64,000 nucleotides of DNA. Origin: Desulfuromonadales bacterium (GTDB lineage: Bacteria > Desulfobacterota > Desulfuromonadia > Desulfuromonadales > Geopsychrobacteraceae). The notes below the pieces were generated by a model, which was not told where the DNA came from, did not search any database, and was given only the letters and a program-made list of their open reading frames with translations. Made by a program: the position numbers and the translations under genes. This document shows, piece after piece, positions 1 to 9,700 of the stretch (positions are counted from its first letter, which is position 1; each line of letters begins with the position of its first letter). The stretch is from the NCBI GenBank assembly GCA_019429255.1, contig JAHYIY010000007.1, positions 1 through 64,000 on the forward strand, in the 5' to 3' direction.

Positions 1-1228
1 CACTTGTTTCGCCGGCGGCGACATCGGTGAGGTCTTTGTGGGTAACGCGGGGCACCTCGACATGGAGGTCAATGCGATCGAGCAGGGGACCGGAGAGTTT
101 GCTGCGGTAGCGCTGCAGGAGCGGCGGGGTGCAGGTGCAGTCATGCACCGTGTCTCCCAAAAAGCCGCAGGGGCAGGGATTCATGGCGGCGACCAGCATA
201 AAGTCCGCCGGATAGGTCAGGCTCAAGGCGGCGCGGCTGATGCTGACCTGCCCATCTTCCAACGGTTGGCGCAACATCTCCAGCACGTTTTTTTTGAACT
301 CCGGGAATTCATCGAGGAACAAAATCCCCCGATGAGCCAGGGAAACCTCGCCGGGGCGCGGGTAAGCGCCACCGCCGATCAGTCCGGCATCGGAAATGGT
401 ATGATGAGGGGAACGGAACGGCCGTTGGCGCACCAGGGCATTGTTACGCGACAGTAGACCAGCAACGGAATGAATCTTGGTGGTTTCCAGGGCCTCCTCG
501 AAAGAGAAATCGGGGAGGATGGTCGGCAAGCGCCGTGCCAGCATGGTCTTGCCGGATCCCGGTGGCCCACTCATCAGGATGTTGTGGGAGCCGGCCGCAG
601 CAACTTCGAGGGCGCGTTTGACGTGCTCCTGGCCACGCACTTCGGCAAAATCTTCACAGTCGGTAGTCTGGGGAACGGTATCGGTGGCCGGGGACATGGC
701 AAAGGGGGCGAACTCTTTTTCACCGTTGATCAGGCCGACAGCCTCGGCCAGATCGCGCACCGGATAGATAGCAGGCCCAGCGACGATGGCTCCTTCTTCG
801 GCATTCTCCAGTGCCAGGATCAGCGCCTGATCGCCCCAGTCGCGGGCGACGACGGCAATCGGCAGAACGCCGCGCACCGGCTTGACCTGACCATCGAGGG
901 ACAGTTCGCCCAGAAGGATGAATTTTTTCAGACGTTCGGCATCGACAATGCCGGTGGCGGCCAGCAGACCGATGGCAATGGGGAGATCAAAAGCAGCACC
1001 GTCCTTGCGGATATCGGCGGGAGCAAGATTGATGGTGATGCGCCGCGCGGGAAACTCGTAACCGGAATTCTTGATGGCTGACTTAACCCGGTCCTTGCTC
1101 TCTTTGACGGCACCCTCAGGCAGGCCGACCGTGGCAAATTGCGGCAACCCCTGGGCAATATCGACTTCCACGGTAACCGGATAGGCATTAATGCCGATCA
1201 GGGCACCGGATGTGACTTTAGCGAGCAT
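1..1228 (-). CDS. comM: YifB/ComM-family Mg-chelatase-like AAA+ ATPase (3' end outside window)
   Basis: The frame is open from an ATG at 1228 to the left edge, about 409 codons, so the C-terminus is missing. The start follows a strong AGGAGGGG Shine-Dalgarno. The N-terminal domain begins [18 protein letters not shown] and contains the family motif [11 protein letters not shown], followed by a Walker A ([15 protein letters not shown]), the [15 protein letters not shown] segment and the Walker B-like [10 protein letters not shown]. This order is diagnostic of ComM/YifB, a hexameric branch-migration helicase in transformation and recombination in species where it has been studied. In this lineage the role is inferred. 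It is transcribed in the same direction as no close neighbour, with trxB lying 57 bp upstream on the same strand. Confidence 0.95.
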   Translation of the reverse strand, partial: MLAKVTSGALIGINAYPVTVEVDIAQGLPQFATVGLPEGAVKESKDRVKSAIKNSGYEFPARRITINLAPADIRKDGAAFDLPIAIGLLAATGIVDAERLKKFILLGELSLDGQVKPVRGVLPIAVVARDWGDQALILALENAEEGAIVAGPAIYPVRDLAEAVGLINGEKEFAPFAMSPATDTVPQTTDCEDFAEVRGQEHVKRALEVAAAGSHNILMSGPPGSGKTMLARRLPTILPDFSFEEALETTKIHSVAGLLSRNNALVRQRPFRSPHHTISDAGLIGGGAYPRPGEVSLAHRGILFLDEFPEFKKNVLEMLRQPLEDGQVSISRAALSLTYPADFMLVAAMNPCPCGFLGDTVHDCTCTPPLLQRYRSKLSGPLLDRIDLHVEVPRVTHKDLTDVAAGETS

Positions 1229-1284
1229 GTTCCCCCTCCTGCTCTTATGTCAGATTGCAAAAAAAACGCTCAGCGTATTGATAA

Positions 1285-2223
1285 TCAGGACGCGTGATTG
1301 AGTTCGTAGATCAGTTTTTCCGCCATGATAGCAGCGACAGCACCATCGCCGACGGCAGTGGAAACCTGCTTGAGGACCGAGGTGCGGCAATCGCCGGCGG
1401 CATAGATTCCCGGAACATTGGTGATGGTATCTTCGCCGCAGCGGATGTAGCCATCTTCATCCAGGTGAAGCAGCCCTTTGACAAAATGGGTTGTAGGGGT
1501 AATCCCGATGGCAACGAACATGCCGTTTAACTCAACCTGACGGCAGGAACCGGTTTTCATATCGCACAAAACGGCTCCGGTAAGACCGCTGTTGTCGGAT
1601 GTAAATTTTTCGACTACGGAGTTCCAGACCATTTCGATTTTGTCGTTGGCAAAAATGCGCTCCTGCAGAATTTTGGTGGCACGCAACTGGTCGCGGCGAT
1701 GTACCATGTAGACCTTGCTGGCAAAACGGGTCAGGAATAAAGCTTCTTCTGCGGCGGTGTCGCCACCGCCGATCACGGCGATGGGTTGATTGCGGAAAAA
1801 AGCGCCGTCGCAGGTGGCACAATAGGAGACCCCTTTGCCGACCAGGGCTGCTTCGCCGTCGATTCCGAGTTTGCGCGGAATCACCCCGGTGGCGACGATC
1901 ACTGCTTTGCAGGTTATTTCCTTGCCGTCAACCAGCAGGGTTTTGCTGGCGCCATTGTCAATGATCTTTTCGACGGTGCCATAAGCGGTTTCCAGGCCGA
2001 ATTCAACGCAGTGCTCCTGAAAGCGCATCATCAGTTCCGGTCCTTCGATGCCGCCTGGGTAGCCGGGCCAGTTTTCCACCAGAGTGGTGGTCATCATCTG
2101 GCCACCAAGGATCATTTTTTCGATCATCAGGGATTTTAAACAAGCGCGCGATGCGTAGAGTCCGGCGGTCATTCCCGCCGGCCCGCCGCCGATAATAATG
2201 ACATCGTAATCGGTGGTACTCAT
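1285..2223 (-). CDS. trxB: Thioredoxin reductase (NADPH)
   Basis: This 312-residue protein is a low-molecular-weight thioredoxin reductase that passes electrons from NADPH through FAD to thioredoxin in the cytoplasm. The FAD-binding GGGPAG motif is near residue 13, the redox pair CATC at residues 135-138 and the NADPH-binding GGGDTA motif near residue 152. The C-terminal FAD contact reads GIYAAGDCR. A longer frame reaches 2367, but the conserved N-terminus (MSTTDYDVIIIGGG) begins at the ATG at 2223, which is preceded by AAGGAG about 12 nt upstream. I therefore use 2223. Length is typical of the family. Confidence 0.96.
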   Translation of the reverse strand: MSTTDYDVIIIGGGPAGMTAGLYASRACLKSLMIEKMILGGQMMTTTLVENWPGYPGGIEGPELMMRFQEHCVEFGLETAYGTVEKIIDNGASKTLLVDGKEITCKAVIVATGVIPRKLGIDGEAALVGKGVSYCATCDGAFFRNQPIAVIGGGDTAAEEALFLTRFASKVYMVHRRDQLRATKILQERIFANDKIEMVWNSVVEKFTSDNSGLTGAVLCDMKTGSCRQVELNGMFVAIGITPTTHFVKGLLHLDEDGYIRCGEDTITNVPGIYAAGDCRTSVLKQVSTAVGDGAVAAIMAEKLIYELNHAS

Positions 2224-2384
2224 AATAATCTTTGACTCCTTGTCGGCGATTCCTTCATGCGCTACAGATTCGAATACTTGCATATCTGTGGTGAAAATGG
2301 AATACCTTGCAGCCGGACAAATCAGTTGAGTATGATGGGTTCTGCTCTTTAGTCGTTGAGATGACAAACGGTGGGAGGCAACAA

Positions 2385-2714
2385 TTGAAGTTTATCCGGT
2401 TTATCCTGTGGGTGGTTGTGACCCTGATGCTGATTGTTGTTACCGATCAGTTGATGATAAGGCGCCAATTCTCCACCCCCGTGCTGACTGAAACCCAGGT
2501 GTTTTACTGTGATTTTCGTGCACGGTTACTGACCCTGGGACGCACTGATGGCCTTGATGACCGCATCGGCCGGACCATTGAAGCTGAAATGAAAACTTCC
2601 GCTGATGCATCGCGCTATCTTTACGTTGACGCTGCCGGTGTGCTGCATTTTGCCGATAGTTTCGATGAGATACCCCCAGCCTATCGCCAGGGTGCTCAGC
2701 GACTGGCTCAGTAG
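2385..2714 (+). CDS. Small membrane-anchored protein of unknown function
   Basis: I do not recognise this family. The 109-residue product starts with a short basic stretch and one hydrophobic helix (about residues 5-22), then a hydrophilic domain that would lie outside the membrane. The proposed TTG start at 2385 has a good GGGAGG ribosome site 6 nt upstream. ATG codons at 2307 and 2361 in the same frame lack comparable sites, and the first lies inside the divergent trxB leader. It reads toward the amidase gene on the opposite strand, ending 20 bp from it. Confidence 0.6.
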   Translation: MKFIRFILWVVVTLMLIVVTDQLMIRRQFSTPVLTETQVFYCDFRARLLTLGRTDGLDDRIGRTIEAEMKTSADASRYLYVDAAGVLHFADSFDEIPPAYRQGAQRLAQ

Positions 2715-2734
2715 CCAGTGTTCATACCTGCTCT

Positions 2735-3520
2735 TCAGGGTGTGCCGTAAATATCGGCGCGTCGGTCATGCAAAATTTTGATTTGTTCACGGTAGGTGAC
2801 CATCTCGTTGAAATCGCAATCGGCGATCAGTTCGGTATCCTCTTCTGCGGCTTCCGCGAGGATCGTTCCCAGTGGCGAGATGATGCGACTGAGGCCACAG
2901 AAATCCAGTTTCCCCTGGATCCGACAGCAGTTGGCTGCCGCCACAAAAAGTTGGTTTTCAATTGCCCTGGCACGTAACAGGATCTGCCAGTGTTCCCCCC
3001 GTGGTTTTGGCCATTCCGCCGGGACACAGATGATTTCGGCCCCTGTCAGGGCAAGCTTGCGGAAGAGCTCGGGAAAACGCAGATCGTAGCAGATGGCGAC
3101 GCCGATTCTGCCCACAGAGGTGTCGACTGCCAGACTCTGGTTGCCGGCGCTTAAGTGTCTGTCCTCACCCATGGCGGAAAAAAGATGGAGCTTGCGATAG
3201 CTACCGACGACTTTTCCCTGATCAATGACATAGGCGGTATTATAGATTTTGCCGGCGCTCAATTCCGGCAGGCTGCCGACGCTGACCAGGCCCAATTCCG
3301 CGCACAGTTGTTGCATTTCCTTGACAATCTCGGGGGTGCGTTGGGCCAGGGTGGGAAGGTGGCGATAATCATAACCGGTGCTCCACATCTCAGGCAGCAC
3401 GGCTAGTTGAACGCCGGCGGCAGCGACCCGACGCAGGGCGGAAGCGGCCTGTTTGCGGTTGCTGTCGATATCTCCCAAATCGATGTTGAACTGAATAGCG
3501 GCGCAGCGCAGCTGTGTCAT
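2735..3520 (-). CDS. Carbon-nitrogen hydrolase (nitrilase superfamily, omega-amidase-like)
   Basis: A 261-residue single-domain member of the nitrilase superfamily. The catalytic triad is visible: Glu44 in LPEMWSTGY, Lys110 in YRKLHLF and Cys144 in CYDLRFPE. The size and the YRKLHLF/CYDLRFPE pattern fit the omega-amidase/NIT2-like branch, which hydrolyses alpha-ketoglutaramate-type amides, but the substrate cannot be read from sequence. The start at 3520 (MTQLRCAAIQ) is preceded by CAGGGAGA. An in-frame extension to 3541 is less likely. No operon partner is apparent. Confidence 0.9.
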   Translation of the reverse strand: MTQLRCAAIQFNIDLGDIDSNRKQAASALRRVAAAGVQLAVLPEMWSTGYDYRHLPTLAQRTPEIVKEMQQLCAELGLVSVGSLPELSAGKIYNTAYVIDQGKVVGSYRKLHLFSAMGEDRHLSAGNQSLAVDTSVGRIGVAICYDLRFPELFRKLALTGAEIICVPAEWPKPRGEHWQILLRARAIENQLFVAAANCCRIQGKLDFCGLSRIISPLGTILAEAAEEDTELIADCDFNEMVTYREQIKILHDRRADIYGTP

Positions 3521-3794
3521 GAAGCGGTCTCCCTGGTTCAAGTAAAAAAGCGTTCTATTGTTTGCATTTAAATTGAAAAGAAGTAACGCCCCAATTCCCT
3601 GCCACTATTTACTGGAAACAGCTGTTGTAGGCTATTTTTCGCCATATTGGCATCACGATATAGTAGCGTTTTACAAACAGTGGTTTCGATAATTCTTGCT
3701 TTTGCGGGCCGAATTGAATACCTTTTTGGACGGTATTTTTTTATACCATTGAATTGCCCTTGGTAACAAATGCAAAACCCGACAGGAAGAACTA

Positions 3795-6623
3795 ATGAAT
3801 CTTGCATTGATCCCTTTGCTCCCCTTGTTGGGAGCCGTCATTCCCTCCCTGTTTCGCAGCCGCAACCTCAATGCCCTCACTGCTGGAGCGATAGCCGGTG
3901 TCTCGATGCTGTTGCTGTTGCTCCAGGCTCCGGCAGTGTTTAACGGCGCGATGCCGCTGGCGAGTTGGAGCTGGATCTCCGCGATCGGCCTGAATTTCGC
4001 GTTTCGCGTCAGCGGTTTCGGTTTCATGTTTGCTTTTTTGATTCTCGGCATCGGCTTGCTGATTGTCATCTACGCGCGCTTTTATCTTTCAGCCGCCGAC
4101 CCGATGGGGCGTTTTTATACCTATCTGTTGTTGTTCATGGGGTCGATGCTGGGGATCGTCTTGTCGGAAAACATCATCCTGCTGATGATGTTCTGGGAAT
4201 TGACCAGTATCAGCTCGTTTCTGCTGATCGGCTTCTGGAGCTACCGTACCGATGCCCGTGAAGGGGCACGTCAGGCTCTGGTGATTACCGGCGGCGGCGG
4301 TTTGGCAATGATCGCCGGGTTTCTTCTGCTCGGTCATATCGTCGGTAGTTTTGAGCTGACAACCATTCTGGCTTCGAAAGAGATTATTCATGCCCATCAC
4401 CTTTATCCAATCACCCTTATTCTGATCCTGCTCGGCGCCTTTACCAAGTCGGCACAGTTTCCCTTCCAGTTCTGGCTGCCTCACGCCATGGCGGCACCGA
4501 CGCCGGTGAGTGCTTATCTTCATTCAGCAACCATGGTCAAGGCCGGAGTGTTTCTGCTGGCACTACTGTTTCCGGTACTATCAGGCAGTTCCCTGTGGTT
4601 TTATATTGTGACGCCCGTTGGTCTGATCACATTTATGTTTGCCGCTTACATGGCCATGTTCAAAGATGATCTTAAGGGACTGCTGGCCTATTCCACCGTC
4701 AGTCATCTTGGCCTGATCACCCTGCTGCTCGGACTTGGCAGTCCGCTGGCGGCCTTTACTGCGGTGTTTCATATCCTCAACCACGCCGCCTTTAAGGCTG
4801 GCCTGTTCATGCTCGCCGGGATTATTGATCACGAAACCGGCACCCGCGACATGAAGCGCCTGTCGGGACTGTGGAAATACATGCCGATTACCGGCACCCT
4901 GACCATGATCGGCAGTGCATCCATGGCTGGAGTTCCTCTGTTTAACGGCTTTTTGAGCAAGGAAATGTTCCTTGCCGAAACCCTGGAGCCCAACCTGTTC
5001 GGTGCCTTCAGTTGGATCGTACCGTTGGGTGCTACCCTGGCGGCAATTTTTGCCGTGGCTTACTCGATCCGCATGGTGCATGACGTTTTTTTCAAGGAGC
5101 CCTTCACCAATCTGCCGAAAAAGCCCCATGAGCCACCCCACGGCATGCGTCTGCCGGCTGAAATTCTGATGACCATCTGTGTTCTGGTCGGCCTGTTCCC
5201 CATGACCCTGGCGGCGCCCATGGTCAATGTGGCCGCCGGCAGCATCCTCGGCGCAGCGACCCCCGACTACCACATTGCCATCTGGCATGGTCTCAACATG
5301 GCGCTGGCCTTGAGTGTCATCGCCCTGGTTGGTGGGTCGATCTTCTACCTGCAGCGTTTGCGTCTGTTTGATTCCCATCGCTGGTGCATGCGCTATTGTG
5401 ACGGCAAGGCTAATTTCGAAGCTTTTATCAGTGGCGTGGTGCAGGGCGGCAGACAGATCACCGCTTATATGGAAAACGGTTCGCTGCAGCGTTACATTGC
5501 TTTGCTGGTAGGGGCTGTGATCGTGCTGGGAGCAAGTCCGTTTTTTGGCTCGAGTGCGCCTTTTATTGGCCCCCTGGCCATGGCTTCCGTAGATCCGGTG
5601 ACTTTGATCATGGGGTTGGCACTGATCTTTTGTAGCGTGGCAACGGTAGTGAATCACCGCAATCGAATCCTGTCGATCATCATGCTTGGTACGGTGGGGC
5701 TGATCGTTTCCCTGTCCTTTATCCGCTTTTCAGCGCCGGATCTGGCCCTGACCCAGATTTCCGTCGAGGTGGTCACCATTATTCTGCTGATGATGGCGTT
5801 GCATCTGCTGCCACGCACCACCCCGGTAGAATCGACCAGCACCCGGCGCGGCCGCGATATCGTTCTGTCAGTGGCAGCGGGTGGTGGTTGTACCGCACTG
5901 ATGATGGCCGTGCTGACCCGCCCCTATGATACGATTGCCGGATATTTTCTCGAAAACAGCAAGCCCGGTGGCGGTGGCACCAATGTGGTCAACGTTATTC
6001 TCGTTGACTTCCGCGGTTTTGATACCTTGGGTGAGATTACCGTGCTGGTGATTGCCGGACTTGTTATCTACGCCCTGCTGCATGATTTTGATTTGACCGC
6101 GCCTAAGACGGACGCGTTGGGACGCCCCTGGGTACAGGATCGTTTCCCGATGATTCTGACGCAGATCACGCGGCCGTTGATGCCGTTGTCGTTGCTGTTT
6201 GCCGTCTATATTTTTCTGCGCGGGCACAATGAGCCGGGCGGCGGTTTTATTGCCGGACTGATCGTCGCTTCGGTGTTGATCCTCCAGTACATTTCCAGCG
6301 GGATTGTCTGGACGCGCCCGCGCCTGACCGTCGATAACCACATCATCATGGCTTGGGGATTGGTTATTGCCGTCTTGACCGGGGTCGGCAGCTGGGTGGT
6401 CGGTTACCCGTTTTTGACCAGCAGCTTCACTTACCTGACCTGGCCACTGGTCGGCAAGTTTGAGATCGCCAGTGCCATCGCCTTTGACCTCGGTGTGTTC
6501 CTGGCGGTGGTCGGTTCGGTCATGCTGGTGCTGGTGAAGTTGGGATCGATGAATTCGACCGATGCTGAAATTGTGTCCACCAGCGCGCAAAAAGACCAAG
6601 AAGAACAAAAAGGAGCACACTAA
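3795..6623 (+). CDS. mrpA: Mrp cation/H+ antiporter subunit A fused to MrpB
   Basis: A 942-residue polytopic membrane protein and first gene of a complete mrp operon. Residues 1 to about 520 are NuoL/MrpA-like, with the proton-antiporter core (MFWELTSISSFLLIGFW, FPFQFWLPHAMAAPTPVSAYLHSA motifs in parts). A DUF4040/MBH-like region follows at about 590-670. The last roughly 170 residues are a MnhB/MrpB domain (FLRGHNEPGGGFIAGL). MrpA alone is about 800 residues with MrpB separate in Bacillus; the fusion is the Gram-negative PhaA/MrpAB arrangement. The complex exports Na+ (or K+) in exchange for H+ and supports alkali or salt tolerance. AGGAAG precedes the ATG by 6 nt. mrpC starts immediately after the stop codon. 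Confidence 0.95.
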   Translation: MNLALIPLLPLLGAVIPSLFRSRNLNALTAGAIAGVSMLLLLLQAPAVFNGAMPLASWSWISAIGLNFAFRVSGFGFMFAFLILGIGLLIVIYARFYLSAADPMGRFYTYLLLFMGSMLGIVLSENIILLMMFWELTSISSFLLIGFWSYRTDAREGARQALVITGGGGLAMIAGFLLLGHIVGSFELTTILASKEIIHAHHLYPITLILILLGAFTKSAQFPFQFWLPHAMAAPTPVSAYLHSATMVKAGVFLLALLFPVLSGSSLWFYIVTPVGLITFMFAAYMAMFKDDLKGLLAYSTVSHLGLITLLLGLGSPLAAFTAVFHILNHAAFKAGLFMLAGIIDHETGTRDMKRLSGLWKYMPITGTLTMIGSASMAGVPLFNGFLSKEMFLAETLEPNLFGAFSWIVPLGATLAAIFAVAYSIRMVHDVFFKEPFTNLPKKPHEPPHGMRLPAEILMTICVLVGLFPMTLAAPMVNVAAGSILGAATPDYHIAIWHGLNMALALSVIALVGGSIFYLQRLRLFDSHRWCMRYCDGKANFEAFISGVVQGGRQITAYMENGSLQRYIALLVGAVIVLGASPFFGSSAPFIGPLAMASVDPVTLIMGLALIFCSVATVVNHRNRILSIIMLGTVGLIVSLSFIRFSAPDLALTQISVEVVTIILLMMALHLLPRTTPVESTSTRRGRDIVLSVAAGGGCTALMMAVLTRPYDTIAGYFLENSKPGGGGTNVVNVILVDFRGFDTLGEITVLVIAGLVIYALLHDFDLTAPKTDALGRPWVQDRFPMILTQITRPLMPLSLLFAVYIFLRGHNEPGGGFIAGLIVASVLILQYISSGIVWTRPRLTVDNHIIMAWGLVIAVLTGVGSWVVGYPFLTSSFTYLTWPLVGKFEIASAIAFDLGVFLAVVGSVMLVLVKLGSMNSTDAEIVSTSAQKDQEEQKGAH

Positions 6624-6959
6624 ATGGAACTGCTGTTTACATCCTGTATGGGCGTGATGATTGCCTGTGGTGTTTATCTGATGCTTCGCGCACGAACCTT
6701 TCCCTTTGTGCTCGGACTGACATTGCTCGGCTATGCCGTTAACATGTTTCTGTTTGTCAGCGGCCGACTCAAAACCAACCTGCCGGCGGTGATTTCCCCT
6801 GCGCAGTTGCAATATACCGACCCTTTGCCTCAGGCCCTGGTTCTGACCGCCATAGTTATCGGTTTTGCGATGGTTGCTTTTGTCGTGGTACTGGCACTAA
6901 AAGCCAGCGGCGAATTAGGCACCGATCACGTTGACGGCCATAAGGAGAACAACTCATGA
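6624..6959 (+). CDS. mrpC: Mrp cation/H+ antiporter subunit C
   Basis: A 111-residue, three-helix NuoK-like subunit. The motif GLTLLGYAVNMFLF and the TDPLPQALVLTAIVIGFAM segment are characteristic of MrpC/MnhC. The ATG directly abuts the mrpA stop codon, with AAAAGGAG inside the end of mrpA serving as the ribosome site. The gene overlaps mrpD by four bases (ATGA), indicating translational coupling. It belongs to the proton-translocating membrane arm together with MrpA and MrpD. Confidence 0.95.
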   Translation: MELLFTSCMGVMIACGVYLMLRARTFPFVLGLTLLGYAVNMFLFVSGRLKTNLPAVISPAQLQYTDPLPQALVLTAIVIGFAMVAFVVVLALKASGELGTDHVDGHKENNS

Positions 6960-8524
6960 ATCATCTGATCGTTGCTCCCCTGGTGCTGCCGTTGTTGATG
7001 GGAGCAATCATTGTCCTGGCAGTTAACCGCAGTATTTCCTTGCACCGCACCCTGGGGCTGATCAGTTCTGCGCTAGTCACCCTGATTACCGGACTGCTCC
7101 TGTATCAGGCCATAAACGGGCCGATCCAGATGTATGTTCTGGGTAACTGGAGTCCACCTTTTGGAATCATCATGGTGCTGGATCGCTTGAGTGCGATGAT
7201 GATTTTTATTACCTCATTGCTGGCGTTTCTTTGTCTGCTGTATGCGGTGAAAGGCACCGATGAGCAGGGGAAAAACTTTCACGCCCTGTTCCAGTTTCAG
7301 CTGCTTGGCATCAACGGTGCCTTTCTGACCGGCGACATCTTCAACCTGTTCGTCTTTTTTGAGGTCATGCTGCTTTCGTCTTATGGTCTGGTGTTGCATG
7401 GCGGCGGAGCCCGCCGTACCAAGGCCGGTATGCATTACGTCATGCTCAATCTGGTTGGTTCCAGCGTTTTTCTGATTGGAGTCGGTATTCTTTACGGCTT
7501 GATTGGTTCTTTGAATATGGCGGACATGGCGGTGCGACTTGCTCATGCGCCGGCTGACAATGCGGCCTTGCTGCAGGCCGGAGGCTTGATTTTGTTCGGC
7601 GTTTTTGCCCTCAAAGCGGCGCTGCTCCCTCTCTATTTCTGGTTGCCCAACGCCTATGGCTTTACCAGCGCGCCGGTTGCCGCCTTGTTTGCGGTGATGA
7701 CCAAGGTTGGGGTTTACGTTATCCTGCGTGTCTATACGTTGATTTTTGGCGAGCATGGCGGCGTCGCGGCCAATGTTCTTGAACCGTGGCTGATACCTGT
7801 CGCGCTGTTGACCCTGATCGCCGGATCCATCGGTGTTGTCGCCAGTCGAGATCTGCGTCAGACAATCGCCTACATGGTCGTGGCTTCGGTCGGCACCCTG
7901 CTGGCGGTGATCGGCACCTTCAGTGTCGATGCCGTTGCTGCGGCTATTGTCTATCTGCCACATACCACTTTTATGACCGCCGCCATGTTTCTTGTTGCTG
8001 ATATGATCCGCCAGCAACGCCTTGGTGTCGGTGCGGCCTTGATCCCGGATCGACCGGTTGGCCAGGAGCGGTTACTGGGGCTGTTGTTTCTCGGTGCCGC
8101 AGTGGCTATCGGGGGCTTGCCGCCATTAAGCGGCTTTACCGCCAAGGTGATGATGTTGATGGGGGTACAGTCCCATGCGGCAGCGCCCTGGATCTGGTCA
8201 CTGGTGCTGATTAGTGGGCTGATGGGCTTGATCGCTCTCGGGCGGGCTGGTAGCCTGATCTTCTGGAAGACGATCCCGCTTGACGATACGGGTGTCGGCG
8301 CCTACACCAAGGCACCCCATGCTGATATTCCCCGTTTTGATGCCGGTTATGTGTTCCCGGCCCTGGCGCTACTCGCCATCAGTCCGGTGCTGGTGCTCTT
8401 TGGCGGTCCCTTAAGTGATTTCGGTTACGCGGTCGCGGCGCAGATCAGTCAGCCAATACATTATATTGAAGCAGTACTTGGCAGTGATGCCGTTGCTGCA
8501 CTGCTGTCAGCAGGAGGTCACTAA
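6956..8524 (+). CDS. mrpD: Mrp cation/H+ antiporter subunit D
   Basis: A 522-residue NuoN/NuoM-like antiporter subunit with about 14 hydrophobic segments. The conserved FFEVMLLSSYGLVLHG segment carries the key glutamate. KAALLPLYFWLPNAYGFTSAPVAALF is recognisable in parts as the broken-helix region. Length matches MrpD. It overlaps mrpC by ATGA at its start and mrpE by one base at its end (TAATG). The GGAGG just before its stop probably serves mrpE. Confidence 0.95.
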   Translation: MNHLIVAPLVLPLLMGAIIVLAVNRSISLHRTLGLISSALVTLITGLLLYQAINGPIQMYVLGNWSPPFGIIMVLDRLSAMMIFITSLLAFLCLLYAVKGTDEQGKNFHALFQFQLLGINGAFLTGDIFNLFVFFEVMLLSSYGLVLHGGGARRTKAGMHYVMLNLVGSSVFLIGVGILYGLIGSLNMADMAVRLAHAPADNAALLQAGGLILFGVFALKAALLPLYFWLPNAYGFTSAPVAALFAVMTKVGVYVILRVYTLIFGEHGGVAANVLEPWLIPVALLTLIAGSIGVVASRDLRQTIAYMVVASVGTLLAVIGTFSVDAVAAAIVYLPHTTFMTAAMFLVADMIRQQRLGVGAALIPDRPVGQERLLGLLFLGAAVAIGGLPPLSGFTAKVMMLMGVQSHAAAPWIWSLVLISGLMGLIALGRAGSLIFWKTIPLDDTGVGAYTKAPHADIPRFDAGYVFPALALLAISPVLVLFGGPLSDFGYAVAAQISQPIHYIEAVLGSDAVAALLSAGGH

Positions 8525-9024
8525 TGCAAGGCAATCGCTGGATTCCCCATCCGTTAATGACCATTGCACTGATTGTTCTGTGGCTGCTGCTCAATAATAC
8601 TTTCTCCTTTGGTCACATTCTTCTTGGCACCCTGCTCGGGATCATGATCCCCTGGTTTACCAATCGCTTCTGGCCGGAGCGGCCACGGATTTGTAAACGG
8701 CGACTGTTTCTGAAGTTTTTCTTCGTCACCTTTCTGTACGATGTGGTTGTCGCCAACCTTAACGTGGTGCGCCTGATTCTGCAGCCCGATATTTCCAAAC
8801 TGCAGCCAAAATTTATTGAGGTGCCCCTTGATACCGATGATCCGATGGTCATTTCCCTTCTCGCCAACGTTATTTCCATGACCCCGGGAACCGTATCGAC
8901 GGAGATCAGCGCCGATAAAAAGACCCTGATTGTTCACGGTCTCGATGTGCCTGATGAACAGGCCGCTGTTGCCGAGATCAAGTCGCGTTATGAAGCCACC
9001 CTCAAGGAGATCTTCACATGCTGA
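8524..9024 (+). CDS. mrpE: Mrp cation/H+ antiporter subunit E
   Basis: A 166-residue subunit with two N-terminal hydrophobic segments and a cytoplasmic C-terminal part. The segment NVISMTPGTVSTEI followed by LIVHGLDV is typical of MrpE/MnhE. The start codon overlaps the mrpD stop (TAATG) behind a GGAGG site. The end overlaps mrpF by seven bases. The gene is needed for stability of the Mrp complex in species where it was tested. Confidence 0.94.
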   Translation: MQGNRWIPHPLMTIALIVLWLLLNNTFSFGHILLGTLLGIMIPWFTNRFWPERPRICKRRLFLKFFFVTFLYDVVVANLNVVRLILQPDISKLQPKFIEVPLDTDDPMVISLLANVISMTPGTVSTEISADKKTLIVHGLDVPDEQAAVAEIKSRYEATLKEIFTC

Positions 9025-9287
9025 ATATCGCCCTGATTATTGCATTTGTTTTTATAACCCTGGCCCAGTTGCTGAACCTCTATCGGCTGTTCAAGGGGCC
9101 GAGCTTGCCGGATCGGATTCTGGCACTGGACACCATGTATATCAACGCGCTGGCGCTGTTTGTGCTGCTGGGGATCTTTTTTGATACCACTACCTATTTT
9201 GAGGCAGCGCTGATTATTGCCGTCATGGGCTTTATCAGTACCGTAGCGACCAGCAAGTACCTGATGCGCGGCGATATCGTTGAATAA
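9018..9287 (+). CDS. mrpF: Mrp cation/H+ antiporter subunit F
   Basis: An 89-residue, three-helix subunit. The motif RLFKGPSLPDRILALDT is the MrpF/PhaF signature, and the protein ends shortly after a GFISTVATSKYL-type helix. It starts inside the last codons of mrpE, where AAGGAG precedes the ATG, consistent with coupled translation. Fifteen bases separate it from mrpG. Confidence 0.94.
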   Translation: MLNIALIIAFVFITLAQLLNLYRLFKGPSLPDRILALDTMYINALALFVLLGIFFDTTTYFEAALIIAVMGFISTVATSKYLMRGDIVE

Positions 9288-9302
9288 ATCAAGGAGTATG
9301 AC

Positions 9303-9620
9303 ATGATTGTTGTCGAGATTCTCGTCTCTTTCTTTTTGATTCTCGGAGCCTTTTTCGCCCTTGCCGGCTCCATCGGCCTGTTTCGCCTGCGGGATTTTTT
9401 CACCCGTCTGCATGGACCCACCAAGGCAACCACCCTGGGGGTTGGCAGTATCGTCATTGCCTCGGCCATCTACTTCAGCTTCCTAAAAGAGGGTTTAAGT
9501 CTGCATGAAGTATTGATCACCCTGTTTCTGTTTATCACTGCGCCGGTCAGTGCGCATTTTCTCGCCAAGGCAGCGCGTCATCAACGCCTGCATCAAGATA
9601 AGGATCATGCTGACGGTTGA
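9303..9620 (+). CDS. mrpG: Mrp cation/H+ antiporter subunit G
   Basis: A 105-residue final subunit with three hydrophobic helices. The DFFTRLHGPTKATTLG motif identifies MrpG/MnhG. An AAGGAG site lies 7 nt before the ATG. The operon ends here and a strong hairpin follows 20 bp later. All seven Mrp functions are therefore encoded in six genes. Confidence 0.94.
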   Translation: MIVVEILVSFFLILGAFFALAGSIGLFRLRDFFTRLHGPTKATTLGVGSIVIASAIYFSFLKEGLSLHEVLITLFLFITAPVSAHFLAKAARHQRLHQDKDHADG

Positions 9621-9639
9621 TGATGAAAATTGGCATAAA

Positions 9640-9681
9640 CGTAAAAAGGCTGCATACAGTGATGTGTACAGCCTTTTTACG
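9640..9681. terminator. Bidirectional intrinsic terminator between mrpG and the convergent gene
   Basis: The arms CGTAAAAAGGCTG (9640-9652) and CAGCCTTTTTACG (9669-9681) are a perfect 13-bp inverted repeat. A further five pairs, one of them G-U, extend toward the loop. The A-rich and T-rich ends of the stem allow termination from both sides. The hairpin sits between convergent mrpG and the minus-strand gene ending at 9701. Confidence 0.92.
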
Positions 9682-9700
9682 TTATCGCAGGGCAGGATGA

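Noticed and set aside
470-1081. 203-codon plus-strand frame
   Set aside because: It is antisense to the comM coding region, which has a complete set of conserved motifs.
4581-6812. Long minus-strand open frames (358 and 314 codons) opposite mrpA
   Set aside because: They are rich in Gln, His and Asp and match no family. They mirror the codon bias of the real membrane-protein gene on the plus strand.
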